Origin: Alphaproteobacteria bacterium
GTDB taxonomy: Bacteria; Pseudomonadota; Alphaproteobacteria; Ferrovibrionales; Ferrovibrionaceae
DNA: 64,000 nucleotides
NCBI GenBank assembly: GCA_026126165.1
Contig: JAHCJR010000005.1
Coordinates: 1-64,000 of the forward strand
Reading direction: 5' to 3'
This document shows, one piece after another, positions 42,554 to 51,315 of the stretch. A program made the position numbers and the translations under genes. The first letter of the stretch is position 1. Each line of letters starts with the position of its first letter. A model generated the notes under the pieces. That model was not told where the DNA came from. It did not search any database and worked only from the letters and a program-made list of their open reading frames with translations.

Positions 42554-43789
42554 ATGCTATCCAGCGGCCGGGCGCGCGCGGCGTCACTTTTCGGTGCCAC
42601 CATGGCGTCGGCTTTCTGCCTCGCTGCCGGGGCGGCGGCGCAGCCGGCACCTGCGGAACAGCCGATCCGCATCGAAGTCGGCGGCTATTTCATGGGGTAT
42701 GTCGTCGCCGGCACGCAGCGCGACGGCGACAACCGCCTCGGCCAGCAGATCCGCAATTATGGTATCGCGCGTGAGTCGGAAATCTTCTTCCTCGGCTCGA
42801 CCCAGCTCAATAACGGGCTGATCGCCGGCGTCCGGGTGGAACTCGAAGGCGAGACCTCCGGCGACCAGATCGACGAGACCTTCATCTTCTTCGAGCATAT
42901 CCGCTATGGAAGGCTCGAACTGGGCCAGACCAAATCGGCGCCGAACAAGATGTGGTACGGCGCGCCGGACCCGGTGCCGGGCTTCGGTTTCAACTCGCCG
43001 ATTTTCCTCACTGTGTTGCCGGGGCGCAACCGGGCGGATGCCTCGACCTTCATCAATATGGGCGCGACCGGCGACGAGGAGAAGCTTTCGCTCTACACGC
43101 CGCAGATCTGGGGATTCCAGTTCGGCTTCTCCCTCACGCCCGACAGTTGCGAGATCACCGGCGCGGGCGTCTGCGCCGGCAATGCCGGGCTCAGGACCAA
43201 GCGCGATATCGGCCAGCAGCAGAACGCGATCGAGTTCGCCATCACCCATGCCGGCCTGCTGGGCGAGGTGGCCTATGGCGTCTATGCGGGTGCGGGCTTC
43301 GCGGATGTGGAGCAGAACAATGCAATGCCGGGCGGCGCCTTCCGCGACCGGCGCCAGTTCGGCTTCGGTATGCAGGCGAACTGGGAAGGCTTCACTTTCG
43401 GCACCAGCTATCGCTGGGACAATCTCGGCAACCGGCAGGGGCCGGACCAGTTCTTCTTCGAGCCGACCGGCCTCGCGCCCACCAACCAGCAGGATTTCAA
43501 TGCCGGCGTGACCTACCAGACCGGTCCCTGGGTCTTCGGAGTGCAGTATCACCGGACCTGGGTCGAACTGACGACGGATGCCGCCACCGGCAGCCGCAAG
43601 CTCGGCCAGAAAGACCGCATGGACGGCTTCATCGTCGGCGGCACCTACCTGCTCGGGCCGGGCATCCAGCTCGCCGGCGGCATGGAATACCGGAACTTCC
43701 GCGGCGTCGATCGCGGCACCGCCGGAGGCAAGAACGACGCCCGCAACGAGGGCGTCGTCTTCATGCTGGGAACGCGGATCGACTTCTGA
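42554..43789 (+). CDS. Gram-negative porin
   Basis: The protein has 411 residues with a signal peptide ending AAAQ|P. The body is built of amphipathic strands rich in aromatic and glycine residues (RIEVGGYFMGYVVAG, then RNYGIARESEIFFLGSTQL), with RLELGQTKSAPNKMWYGAP near the constriction and a terminal Phe in MLGTRIDF, the outer membrane assembly signal. It is probably a 16-stranded general porin common in Rhodospirillales-like bacteria. It is convergent with the FecR-domain gene. Confidence 0.88.
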   Translation: MLSSGRARAASLFGATMASAFCLAAGAAAQPAPAEQPIRIEVGGYFMGYVVAGTQRDGDNRLGQQIRNYGIARESEIFFLGSTQLNNGLIAGVRVELEGETSGDQIDETFIFFEHIRYGRLELGQTKSAPNKMWYGAPDPVPGFGFNSPIFLTVLPGRNRADASTFINMGATGDEEKLSLYTPQIWGFQFGFSLTPDSCEITGAGVCAGNAGLRTKRDIGQQQNAIEFAITHAGLLGEVAYGVYAGAGFADVEQNNAMPGGAFRDRRQFGFGMQANWEGFTFGTSYRWDNLGNRQGPDQFFFEPTGLAPTNQQDFNAGVTYQTGPWVFGVQYHRTWVELTTDAATGSRKLGQKDRMDGFIVGGTYLLGPGIQLAGGMEYRNFRGVDRGTAGGKNDARNEGVVFMLGTRIDF

Positions 43790-43819
43790 GCCCCGGCGGC
43801 TTCCCCAGGGCGCAAGGGC

Positions 43820-44566
43820 TCAGGGAATAGACGAGCTGCTCGAGTTCGATTCGTAGCGGTCGCCCTGCTGTCCGGCCTTGCCGCCGCGCATGCCGATGAA
43901 GCCGGTGCGCTGGCTTTGCAGGCCGAGGCGGTCCACCTGATCCTGCTTGGTGGCGCGGAAGCCCGCGGTCGGCACCACGTTGCTGCCGCCCGGGCGGATC
44001 AGGATGGTCTGTCCGGCGCGCACCACGATGGAATTGACCTGGTAGAAGGGGCGGATGATCGCCTCGCCATCGACCACGCTGATGCGCGAGGTCTCGGTAT
44101 CGGCGTCATGGTCGCCGACCACGGTGGTGCCGCGCACGCCGATGGTGCTGACCGGCGTCTCGATGCTGATGCCTTCCTTGCGCATGCGCCCGGAGACGAA
44201 GCGGAAAGCGCCGCGCGTGACGCTGACAAGCTGCTCGCCCTCGCTGGTGCGCGGATCGAAGACGAAGCGGTCGACCAGGACGCGGGCATTCTCGCCCAGG
44301 GTCAGTTCCGTATCGTCGCGGAAGCGGACGATCATGGCGCCTTTCTCGACCGTCTCGAGATATTCGTCGACCACGACGCCGTCGCGCGGATACTTCGGCA
44401 GGCGCTGGCCCTGCGGCGGCGTGCCGTAGGCGTAGGTCTGCACCGCGCGGACCGCGCCCACCTGCTCGGCGGCGAGCGGGCCGGCCAGGGTCATGGACAG
44501 CAGCCCCAGCGCGGCGCCGGCGGCAAGCCGGCCGGCATTTCGGACGATCGTTCCTTGCGCGCGCAT
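43820..44566 (-). CDS. Exported FecR-domain protein
   Basis: The protein has 248 residues with a signal peptide ending near PLAAE. A FecR domain occupies most of the mature part: VEKGAMIVRFRDDTELTLGE, VSVTRGAFRFVSGRM, ISIETPVSTIGVRGTTVVG and VVDGEAIIRP. The tail is serine-rich (SNSSSSSIP). Unlike classic FecR there is no sigma factor beside it and no N-terminal cytoplasmic segment, so it is more likely an envelope or surface-binding protein than an anti-sigma relay. ATG 44566 follows GAGGGGGAAT. Confidence 0.82.
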   Translation of the reverse strand: MRAQGTIVRNAGRLAAGAALGLLSMTLAGPLAAEQVGAVRAVQTYAYGTPPQGQRLPKYPRDGVVVDEYLETVEKGAMIVRFRDDTELTLGENARVLVDRFVFDPRTSEGEQLVSVTRGAFRFVSGRMRKEGISIETPVSTIGVRGTTVVGDHDADTETSRISVVDGEAIIRPFYQVNSIVVRAGQTILIRPGGSNVVPTAGFRATKQDQVDRLGLQSQRTGFIGMRGGKAGQQGDRYESNSSSSSIP

Positions 44567-44643
44567 CGGGATTCCCCCTCCGGACACAGTCGCGAACCGG
44601 CCACAGTCTAAGCGGCGTCGCCCCGGCGGGCAAGCTTCCGGCG

Positions 44644-45354
44644 TCAGGTCAGTCGCGAGAACAGGCATTGCAGCCGCTGCGAGCGGAGCGCCGGATCGCT
44701 CCGGATGATGCTTTCCTCGCGCGCCATGTAGTCGAAGATGGCTTCCAGCGCCTCTTGCAGCACATGGCCGATCATCTCGCTCTGGAACTGGCGCGGCAGG
44801 GCGATGCCGACATAGCGGGTGGTCAGATCGTCGAAGGCCCGGAAGGCGCCCGCATTGGCCAGGCTCTGCTCGACCACGGGCTGCAGCTCGAGGCTGATCG
44901 GGCGCACGGCCTGTTCGCGGAAATACCGGCTGGCCGATCGCTCCCCGGCGCGGAAGACGCTCTCCGGGTCCTGGAATTGCAGGCGGGCGATGGCATTCTC
45001 CAGCGTGCCGCGCGCGCGTGGCACGGTGTCTTCCGCGGCGCGGTTGAGACTCAGTTCCAGATCGGCGAGCGTGCCGGCGCCGCCCAGCGCCTGCACGACG
45101 CTGCGCGTGCGCTGCAGGGTCTCGGGCAGGGGGACCCGCACGCTGCCATCGCCATAGAAGCCGTCCGTGCGTCCGAGCTGGCCGATGATGCGCTCCATCG
45201 CCAGGAACAGCAGCTCGCGCAGGCCCTCGGAGATGTAGGAGCCGGTCAGGCTCGACGGGCAGGGATCGGGCGCCAGGGTCTGGCATCCGGATGTGAAGAC
45301 CAGCCCGAGCGCCACGGGCAGGGCCATGACTTTTCGGCGCAGGCGATTTGACAT
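44644..45354 (-). CDS. DUF4197 family lipoprotein
   Basis: The protein has 236 residues. The N-terminus MALPVALGLVFTSGC is a signal with Cys at a lipobox-like TSGC site. The body fits DUF4197: VRVPLPETLQRTRSVVQALG, LELSLNRAAEDTVPRARGTL and ASRYFREQAVRPISLELQP. Function is unknown; members are periplasmic or outer membrane-attached and largely helical. It is 77 nt from fecR-like and oriented the same way. Confidence 0.8.
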   Translation of the reverse strand: MSNRLRRKVMALPVALGLVFTSGCQTLAPDPCPSSLTGSYISEGLRELLFLAMERIIGQLGRTDGFYGDGSVRVPLPETLQRTRSVVQALGGAGTLADLELSLNRAAEDTVPRARGTLENAIARLQFQDPESVFRAGERSASRYFREQAVRPISLELQPVVEQSLANAGAFRAFDDLTTRYVGIALPRQFQSEMIGHVLQEALEAIFDYMAREESIIRSDPALRSQRLQCLFSRLT

Positions 45355-45421
45355 GCAGGGACCCCGGCGGTGAGTTCGCTGCCCACAGGATGCGCCGGCG
45401 CGGGCCGCGCGGCAACGACCT

Positions 45422-45913
45422 TCAGTTCAGCCGCCAGATGGCGAGGTTGAGAAAGAAGGCGAACGTGACCCAGGCGAGGTAGGGCGCGAGCAGCGCCGCC
45501 GCCAGCCGCTCGTACCGGGTGAAGGCGATCAGGGTCGCGGCGATGGCGAGCCAGAGCGCGACGATGCCGACGAGGCCAAGAAGCGGCGAGCGCAGTCCGA
45601 AGAAGAGCGCCGACCAGAGCAGGTTGAGGGCGAGCTGCGCGCCATAGAGCGCGAAAGCCGGCTGCGCCGCGCGGATCTCCGTCCGGCGCCAGACCAGCCA
45701 GCCGGCCACGGCGATCATCACATAGAGCAGGCTCCAGACCGGCGCGAAGATCCAGTCGGGCGGGTTGTAGGGCGGCTTCTCCAGTTCCTGGTACCAGGTG
45801 TCGACCGAGAGCGAGGTGAGAAAGCCGCCAAGGCCGGAGACCAGAAAGCAGGCGAGCAGGAAGGCGGCGAGTGCCGCGACCTGACGGGGCAGCGAGGGGG
45901 TGGCCGGCCTCAT
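45422..45913 (-). CDS. tspO: TspO/MBR family membrane protein
   Basis: The protein has 163 residues and five membrane helices. WYQELEKPPYNPPDWIFAPV followed by WSLLYVMIAVAGWLVWRR is the TspO signature, and ALNLLWSALFFGLRSP and YLAWVTFAFFLNLAIWRLN complete it. TspO binds tetrapyrroles and affects porphyrin handling and stress responses. Its start overlaps the histidine phosphatase stop (ATGA), and msrA lies upstream, suggesting an oxidative-stress unit. Confidence 0.95.
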   Translation of the reverse strand: MRPATPSLPRQVAALAAFLLACFLVSGLGGFLTSLSVDTWYQELEKPPYNPPDWIFAPVWSLLYVMIAVAGWLVWRRTEIRAAQPAFALYGAQLALNLLWSALFFGLRSPLLGLVGIVALWLAIAATLIAFTRYERLAAALLAPYLAWVTFAFFLNLAIWRLN

Positions 45914-46497
45914 GGCGGCGGGATGCGGCCGAGCAGGCGTTCGCTCGCCCGGGCGGCTGGCCGCACGACAAAGATCTCGCTCTCGCGGGCGAAGGGGCCG
46001 TCGACGAAGGCATTGATGTTCGCCTGGTGCGAGACCAGCACCTGGACCGCGCCCGGCAGGGTGCGTTCAAGATGGGAGAGCAGCGCCGCGTTGCGCGCGG
46101 GCGCCTCCGCCGACCGGCCGAAGAGACTGTCCAGCATCTCCGTCTCGCGCACCGGCCCGAGGCCGAGCAGCCGCGCGGTCTCGGCGGACCGGCACCAGCG
46201 GCTGGAAAGGACCTCGGCCGAAGCGATGCCATTGGCGCGGAACAGATCGCCAAGCCGCCGTGCATCGGCGCGGCCGCGGTCGGACAGGTTGCGCTGGCTG
46301 GCGCAGTCGCCGATGCGGAACGCGGGCGGGTCGCCGGTGCCGGGTGCCAGGGCATGGCGGATCATGGCGACGGCGCGGCCGGCGCGCAGCTCCTCCCAGA
46401 GATCGTCCCGCGACATCTCAGCCCGCGCCGTGCCGAAGTGCAGCAGCAGCAGCGCGGGCAGGATGGCGAGGAAGCAGCGCCGGGCGAGGCGGCCCAT
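45910..46497 (-). CDS. Exported histidine phosphatase family protein
   Basis: The protein has 195 residues with a signal peptide ending TARA|EM. The catalytic motif is [14 protein letters not shown] (Arg47, His48), and [10 protein letters not shown] carries the second histidine, as in short periplasmic phosphoglycerate-mutase-like phosphatases. Length matches the SixA/PgmB-like small group. Substrate is unknown. It starts 1 nt after msrA and overlaps tspO by 4 nt. Confidence 0.85.
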   Translation of the reverse strand: MGRLARRCFLAILPALLLLHFGTARAEMSRDDLWEELRAGRAVAMIRHALAPGTGDPPAFRIGDCASQRNLSDRGRADARRLGDLFRANGIASAEVLSSRWCRSAETARLLGLGPVRETEMLDSLFGRSAEAPARNAALLSHLERTLPGAVQVLVSHQANINAFVDGPFARESEIFVVRPAARASERLLGRIPPP

Positions 46498-46498
46498 C

Positions 46499-47155
46499 TC
46501 AGGCCGGGGCAGCGATGCCGACCGGGCAACTCACGCCCGTGCCGCCCAGGCCGCAATAGCCGCCGGGGTTTTTCGCCAGATACTGCTGGTGGTAGTCCTC
46601 GGCGTAGTAGAAGGGCGGCACGGCGAGGATCTCGGTGGTGACGGGGCCGTATCCCGCCTCCTGCAGCCGTTTCTGGAACAGATCGCGCGAGGCCAGTGCC
46701 GCGCGCATCTGTGCCTCGTCGCTGCAATAGATGCCGGAACGATACTGCGTGCCCACATCGTTGCCCTGGCGCATGCCCTGGGTCGGATCGTGGTTCTCCC
46801 AGAAGATCCGCAACAGCGCCTCATAGCCGATGCGCGCCGGGTCGTAGATGACCAGCACCACCTCGTTATGGCCGGTGCGACCGCTGCACACTTCCTCGTA
46901 GGTCGGGTTGGGGGTGAAGCCGCCGGCATAGCCGACCGCGGTCGCATAAACGCCGGATGCCTCCCAGAATTTCCGCTCCGCGCCCCAGAAGCAGCCCATG
47001 CCGAAGATCGCCTGCCGGGTGCCCTCGGGGAACGGCGGCAGGATGCGATTGCCGCTGACATGGTGACGCGCCGGCACCCGCATCGGTTCCGCCCGCCCGG
47101 GCAGGGCTTCTTCCCTGGTCGGCATGACGGCTTTGCTGCGCGATGTGAACCACAT
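46499..47155 (-). CDS. msrA: Peptide methionine-S-sulfoxide reductase MsrA
   Basis: The protein has 218 residues. The catalytic Cys55 is in [43 protein letters not shown] and [19 protein letters not shown] are standard, and the C-terminal [10 protein letters not shown] holds recycling cysteines. It repairs oxidised methionine. The ~45-residue N-terminal extension is not a clear signal peptide. It heads the msrA-phosphatase-tspO unit. Confidence 0.96.
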   Translation of the reverse strand: MWFTSRSKAVMPTREEALPGRAEPMRVPARHHVSGNRILPPFPEGTRQAIFGMGCFWGAERKFWEASGVYATAVGYAGGFTPNPTYEEVCSGRTGHNEVVLVIYDPARIGYEALLRIFWENHDPTQGMRQGNDVGTQYRSGIYCSDEAQMRAALASRDLFQKRLQEAGYGPVTTEILAVPPFYYAEDYHQQYLAKNPGGYCGLGGTGVSCPVGIAAPA

Positions 47156-47264
47156 GTTCCTGCTCCCTGATGATCTGCTCCGCGCCCCGCGAGAGGAATC
47201 TAGTGCGGAACGGGAGGTTGCGACAGGTACCGGCGCGAAAGTGATGGCGGACCCGAGGTCGTTG

Positions 47265-47292
47265 TTGACGGCGCGGAAACCTGTCCTAAACT
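47265..47292 (+). promoter_or_regulatory. Possible promoter of the Liv-type transporter operon
   Basis: TTGACG at 47265-47270 is followed 16 bp later by TAAACT at 47287-47292; TTATAAC overlaps just downstream. These lie 130 bp before the binding-protein start, in an otherwise featureless 269-bp gap between divergent msrA and this operon. The match is modest. Confidence 0.3.
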
Positions 47293-47424
47293 TATAACAT
47301 CAAGGCTGGGGGCCGGGATGCGGCTTTTCAATCCGATGCGGCGAGGCGGCCGGGGCAGATGTTTGCCGGCACGTTGCCGCGCGGCCTGATCCAAGCGTCC
47401 AGGAGCAACAAGGGAGAGGGAACG

Positions 47425-48663
47425 ATGTCCGAGGTCAAGCGCAAGAAGAGCATTTCACGCCGCGCCTTCGTCGCGGCCGCCGGCGGTGCCGCACTGGCGA
47501 GCGGCATGGCGGGCTTTCCCTCGATCGTCCGCGCGCAGCGCGGGCCGGTCAGGGTCGGCATCCTGCATCCGGTGACCGGGCCGCTCGCCTTCTCCGGCAA
47601 CCAGGCCCGCGCCGGCGCGATGATGGCGATCGAGACGATCAACGAGATCGGCGGCATCCGCTCCATGGGCGGGGCGAAGCTCGAGCCGGTGCTGGGCGAT
47701 GCGCAGTCCAAGCCCGATGTGGGCGCGGCCGAGGTCGAGCGCATGAACGAGGCCGGCGTCTCGGCCATCGTCGGGCCCTTCGCCTCGGGCATCGCGCTCG
47801 CCACGACGCAGGCGGCGGCCAAGCACAATATCGCGCATATCGTCGATGTCGGCGTGGTCGACCAGGTGGTGACGCGCGGGCTGGCGAACACCTTCCGCTT
47901 CGGCCCCGGCCTCTCCAAGATCGTCGACACCGCAATCGAGAATCTGGTCGCGATCAACGACGGGGCGGGCAAGCCGGCCAGGACCGTGATGATCGTGCAC
48001 GAGGAATCCGCTTTCGGCACCGGCATGTCCAAGGTCCTGAACGAGAAGCTGCCCGGGCGCGGCTTCCAGATCATCGAGACGATCAGCCACGCCAATCCGA
48101 CGCGCGACTTCAACAACATCGTGCTCAAGATCCGCGCCCAGCGGCCCGACATCGTCATTCCGTCGAACTACTACGACGAGTTCGTGCTCTTCTCGCGTAC
48201 CATGGCGCAGCAGAAGGTGCGGCCGAAGGCGATCTACGCCATCCTTGGCGGCGCCGCCTCCTCGCAGCGCTTCGTCAAGGAGTTCCCGGACGCGGCACAG
48301 TACATCATGGACTGCAATCACTGGTACGATCCGCGCAACCCGGTGGCGCAGGAACTGAGGAAGAAGGTGGAAGCGAAGGGTCTCTATTTCACCTACGAAC
48401 TGTTCCTCAATCACGAATGTGTCCGCCTGCTGGCCGAGGCGCTGGAGCGTGCCGGCACCGGCGATCGCGCCGCCGTCATCCAGGCGCTGGCCTCGTCGGG
48501 CTTCGCCAACCATTTCATGCCCTACGGGCCGACCCGCTTCGTCAATGGCCAGAACCAGGGCGCGGCGCCGGTCAACACGCAGGTGCAGAATCGCGAAATC
48601 CAGCTCATCTTCCCGAAAGAGTTCGCCTCGGCAAAGCCAGTCTTCCCGATGCCGGCGGCGTGA
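47425..48663 (+). CDS. Branched-chain amino acid type ABC substrate-binding protein (Tat signal)
   Basis: The protein has 412 residues. Its N-terminus KKSISRRAFVAAAGGAALAS carries a twin-arginine signal, so it is exported folded. The mature domain VRVGILHPVTGPLAFSGNQA is typical of LivK-like type I binding proteins, with IVGPFASGIALATTQAAAKH and a C-terminal NRE-IQLIFP segment. ATG 47425 follows AGGGAGAGGG. Permease and ATPase genes follow after a strong hairpin. Because the operon continues into HyuAB genes, the ligand may be a hydantoin-like amide rather than an amino acid. Confidence 0.92.
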   Translation: MSEVKRKKSISRRAFVAAAGGAALASGMAGFPSIVRAQRGPVRVGILHPVTGPLAFSGNQARAGAMMAIETINEIGGIRSMGGAKLEPVLGDAQSKPDVGAAEVERMNEAGVSAIVGPFASGIALATTQAAAKHNIAHIVDVGVVDQVVTRGLANTFRFGPGLSKIVDTAIENLVAINDGAGKPARTVMIVHEESAFGTGMSKVLNEKLPGRGFQIIETISHANPTRDFNNIVLKIRAQRPDIVIPSNYYDEFVLFSRTMAQQKVRPKAIYAILGGAASSQRFVKEFPDAAQYIMDCNHWYDPRNPVAQELRKKVEAKGLYFTYELFLNHECVRLLAEALERAGTGDRAAVIQALASSGFANHFMPYGPTRFVNGQNQGAAPVNTQVQNREIQLIFPKEFASAKPVFPMPAA

Positions 48664-48672
48664 TGGCGTCCT

Positions 48673-48704
48673 GCCGGCGCGGAGCAAGGTTGCTCCGCGC
48701 CGGC
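48673..48704 (+). other. Intercistronic hairpin after the binding-protein gene
   Basis: A 15-bp perfect inverted repeat, GCCGGCGCGGAGCAA with its complement, flanks GG and lies 10 nt after the stop codon and 21 nt before the permease start. There is no T-tract. It is a likely mRNA stabiliser or partial terminator that separates high binding-protein expression from the downstream genes, as with the hairpin at 15456-15479. Confidence 0.65.
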
Positions 48705-48724
48705 CGCGTATGTGACAAGAGTCC

Positions 48725-49597
48725 ATGGTCGAACTCCAGATCCTGCTGCCGGCGATCCTGAACGGGCTGACCACGGGCGCCGTCTATGCCCTGATCGCGC
48801 TCGGCCTGACGCTCATCTACGGCGTGCTCCACATCATCAATTTCGCCCATGGCAGCCTGCTCATGCTGGCGATGTATGCCGTCTTCTTCCTGCATGCGGG
48901 GCTTGGCATCGATCCCTATCTGGCGTTGCCCGTCGTGGTGCCGGGCTTCTTCGCGCTGGGCTATCTCCTGCAGCGCGGCGTGATCGCGCGGGCGAGCCAC
49001 GGCCGGGACGAGAACATCCTGCTGGTGACGCTCGGCGTCTCGATCGTCATCGAGAACCTCGCCCGCTACTTCTGGCGATCCGACACCCGCACCATCGAGA
49101 CGCCCTATTCCTTCGAGACGGTCGATCTCGGCGTCGCCTTCATCGCGGTGCCGAAGGTCGTGGCCTTCGCCGGCGCGCTCCTGGTGACGCTCGCGCTCTG
49201 GTGGGTCATGAGCCGCACCGATCTCGGCCGCGCCATCCGCGCGCTCGCCAAGGAACGCCAGGGCGCGCGGCTGGTCGGCATCGATGTCGACCACATCTTC
49301 GCCATGAGCTTCGGCATCGGCACCGCCTGCGTCGCCGCCGCCGCCTGCCTGCTGCTGCCGAGCTTCTATGTCAGTCCCGGCGTCGGCCATACTTTCGTGC
49401 TGATCGCCTTCACGGTGGTGGTGCTGGGCGGCATGGGCAGCTTCGCCGGCGCGCTGATCGGCGGGCTGATCATCGGCGTGACCGAGAGCCTGTGCGGCCT
49501 CTATCTCGGCGAGAGCCTGGGGCAGATCGGCATCTTCCTCATCTTCATCGCCATCCTGCTGTTCCGCCCGACCGGCCTGCTCGGACACAGGGCCTGA
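48725..49597 (+). CDS. LivH-like ABC transporter permease
   Basis: The protein has 290 residues and about eight hydrophobic helices. GLTTGAVYALIALGLTLIYG and HIINFAHGSLLMLAMY are LivH signatures; GLGGMG-like VVVLGGMGSFAGALIGGLII is the conserved cytoplasmic loop. It pairs with the LivM-like permease that starts 4 nt downstream. Confidence 0.94.
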   Translation: MVELQILLPAILNGLTTGAVYALIALGLTLIYGVLHIINFAHGSLLMLAMYAVFFLHAGLGIDPYLALPVVVPGFFALGYLLQRGVIARASHGRDENILLVTLGVSIVIENLARYFWRSDTRTIETPYSFETVDLGVAFIAVPKVVAFAGALLVTLALWWVMSRTDLGRAIRALAKERQGARLVGIDVDHIFAMSFGIGTACVAAAACLLLPSFYVSPGVGHTFVLIAFTVVVLGGMGSFAGALIGGLIIGVTESLCGLYLGESLGQIGIFLIFIAILLFRPTGLLGHRA

Positions 49598-49601
49598 CGC
49601 G

Positions 49602-50570
49602 ATGCGCCGCCAGCTTCTCGCCATCGTCGCCTTTCTCGCCGCCATGGCGCTGGTGCCGCACCTGGTCGATTCGGAATTCTGGCGCAACTGGGTAATGATG
49701 GCCCTCTTCTATGCCCTGCTCGGCCAGGCATGGAACATCCTCGGCGGCTATGGCGGGCAGTTCTCCTTCGGCCACGCGGCCTTCTTCGGCACCGGCGCCT
49801 ATTGCAGCGCCATCCTGCACGTCCATTACGGCGTCAATCCCTGGATCGCGCTGCCGGCGGCGGGAATGGCGGCCGGGCTGGTCGGCGCCTTCATCGGCTT
49901 CCTCTCCTTCCGCTATGGCCTGCGCGGCTCCTATTTCGCGCTGGTCACGCTCGCCTTCGCCGAAGTCCTGCGCATCCTCGCCAATACGGTGCCGATCACC
50001 GGCAAGGGCGTGGGCCTGCTGATTCCGCTCGAACCGGGCGCCGCCAACATGCAGTTCGCCGACCGGACCGGATACTTCTACCTGATCCTCGCCTTTGTCG
50101 GCCTGGCGCTGCTGCTCACGCTCTGGCTCGAACATTCGCGCTTCGGCGCGCGGCTCGTCGCGGTGCGCGAGAACGAGGACGCGGCGCGGGCGCTGGGCGT
50201 CGACGTCTTTCGCACCAAGCTCGCCGCCATCACGCTCTCCGGCGCGCTGGCCGGGCTGGGCGGCAGCTACTATGCGCAGCTTTTTCTCTATCTCGATCCC
50301 GGCATCGCCTATGGCCCGGCGATCTCGGTCGAGGCGCTGCTGGTGCCGATCGTGGGCGGCATGGGCACCCTGTTCGGCCCGCTGCTCGGCTCCTTCGCCC
50401 TGCATGGCGTGAGCGAGCTTGCCAAGCTCGCTTTCGGCGAGGCGCCGGGCCTCGACCTCGCGCTCTATGGGGTGCTGCTGGTGCTCATGGTCATGTTCAT
50501 GCCGAATGGCCTGTTCGGCATGGGCCGCACGACGCTCGCGCGCCTGCTCGGAGGCCGCCGCGATGCTTGA
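49602..50570 (+). CDS. LivM-like ABC transporter permease
   Basis: The protein has 322 residues and about ten helices, with QAWNILGGYGGQFSFGHAAF and later RENEDAARALGVDVFRTKL and VPIVGGMGTLFGPLLGS, as in LivM. It forms the second half of the channel. Its 3' end overlaps the LivG-like ATPase gene by 8 bp. Confidence 0.94.
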   Translation: MRRQLLAIVAFLAAMALVPHLVDSEFWRNWVMMALFYALLGQAWNILGGYGGQFSFGHAAFFGTGAYCSAILHVHYGVNPWIALPAAGMAAGLVGAFIGFLSFRYGLRGSYFALVTLAFAEVLRILANTVPITGKGVGLLIPLEPGAANMQFADRTGYFYLILAFVGLALLLTLWLEHSRFGARLVAVRENEDAARALGVDVFRTKLAAITLSGALAGLGGSYYAQLFLYLDPGIAYGPAISVEALLVPIVGGMGTLFGPLLGSFALHGVSELAKLAFGEAPGLDLALYGVLLVLMVMFMPNGLFGMGRTTLARLLGGRRDA

Positions 50571-51315
50571 GGTCGAAGGGGTGAGCAAGAACTTCGGCGG
50601 CCTGCGGGCGGTCGCCGATGTCACCATGCGCGTGGAGGAAGGCTCCATCACCGCCCTGATCGGCCCGAACGGTGCCGGCAAGACGACGCTGTTCGCCACC
50701 ATTTCCGGCTTCCTCAGGCCCGATACGGGGCGGGTGCGCTTTCTCGGCCGCGACATCGCCGGCCTGTCGCCCGAGCGCATCTGCCGGCTCGGCCTGGCGC
50801 GGACATTCCAGATCGTGCAGCCCTTCGCCGGCCTGAGCGTGCGCGAGAACATCGCCGTCGGCGCGCATCTGCACCGGCCGGGCCGGACGGAGGCGCTGGC
50901 CCATGCCGAACTGATCGGCCGGCAGATCGGCATGGGGCGCATGCTCGACCAGCCGGCCGGCGCATTGACCATCGCCGGTCGCAAGCGGCTGGAACTGGCG
51001 CGTGCGCTCGCCACCGATCCGAAGCTGCTGCTGCTCGACGAGGTGATGGCCGGTCTCAATCCGACCGAGATCGAGGAGATCGTCGCGGTGGTCCGGCGCA
51101 TTCGCCTCGCCGGCGTCACCATCCTGCTGATCGAGCATGTCATGCAGGCGGTGGTCTCGCTCGCCGAAACGACCTGGGTGCTCTCCGACGGGGTTCTGAT
51201 CGCGCGCGGCAGCCCGGCGGAGATCGCCGCGGACCCGAAGGTCGTGGAGGCCTATCTCGGCCGCGGTGCCGCGGCGCGGCTGGCCGGCCGGGAGGGAGGT
51301 GCAGCCCATGCTTGA
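50563..51315 (+). CDS. LivG-like ABC transporter ATPase
   Basis: The protein has 250 residues: Walker A GPNGAGKTT, LARTFQIVQPFAGLSV of the Liv type, Walker B LLLLDEVMAGLNP and H-loop LIEHVMQ. The signature region reads LTIAGRKRLELAR, where LSxGxxxRLE is usual, so the first Gly of the C-loop motif is shifted; this may be tolerated. It overlaps LivM by 8 bp and the LivF-like gene by 8 bp. Confidence 0.9.
   Translation: MLEVEGVSKNFGGLRAVADVTMRVEEGSITALIGPNGAGKTTLFATISGFLRPDTGRVRFLGRDIAGLSPERICRLGLARTFQIVQPFAGLSVRENIAVGAHLHRPGRTEALAHAELIGRQIGMGRMLDQPAGALTIAGRKRLELARALATDPKLLLLDEVMAGLNPTEIEEIVAVVRRIRLAGVTILLIEHVMQAVVSLAETTWVLSDGVLIARGSPAEIAADPKVVEAYLGRGAAARLAGREGGAAHA

Noticed and set aside
47293-47298. 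TATAAC at 47293 as the -10 of the TTGACG at 47265.
   Set aside because: The spacing would be 22 bp, too long for a normal sigma-70 promoter; TAAACT at 47287 fits better.
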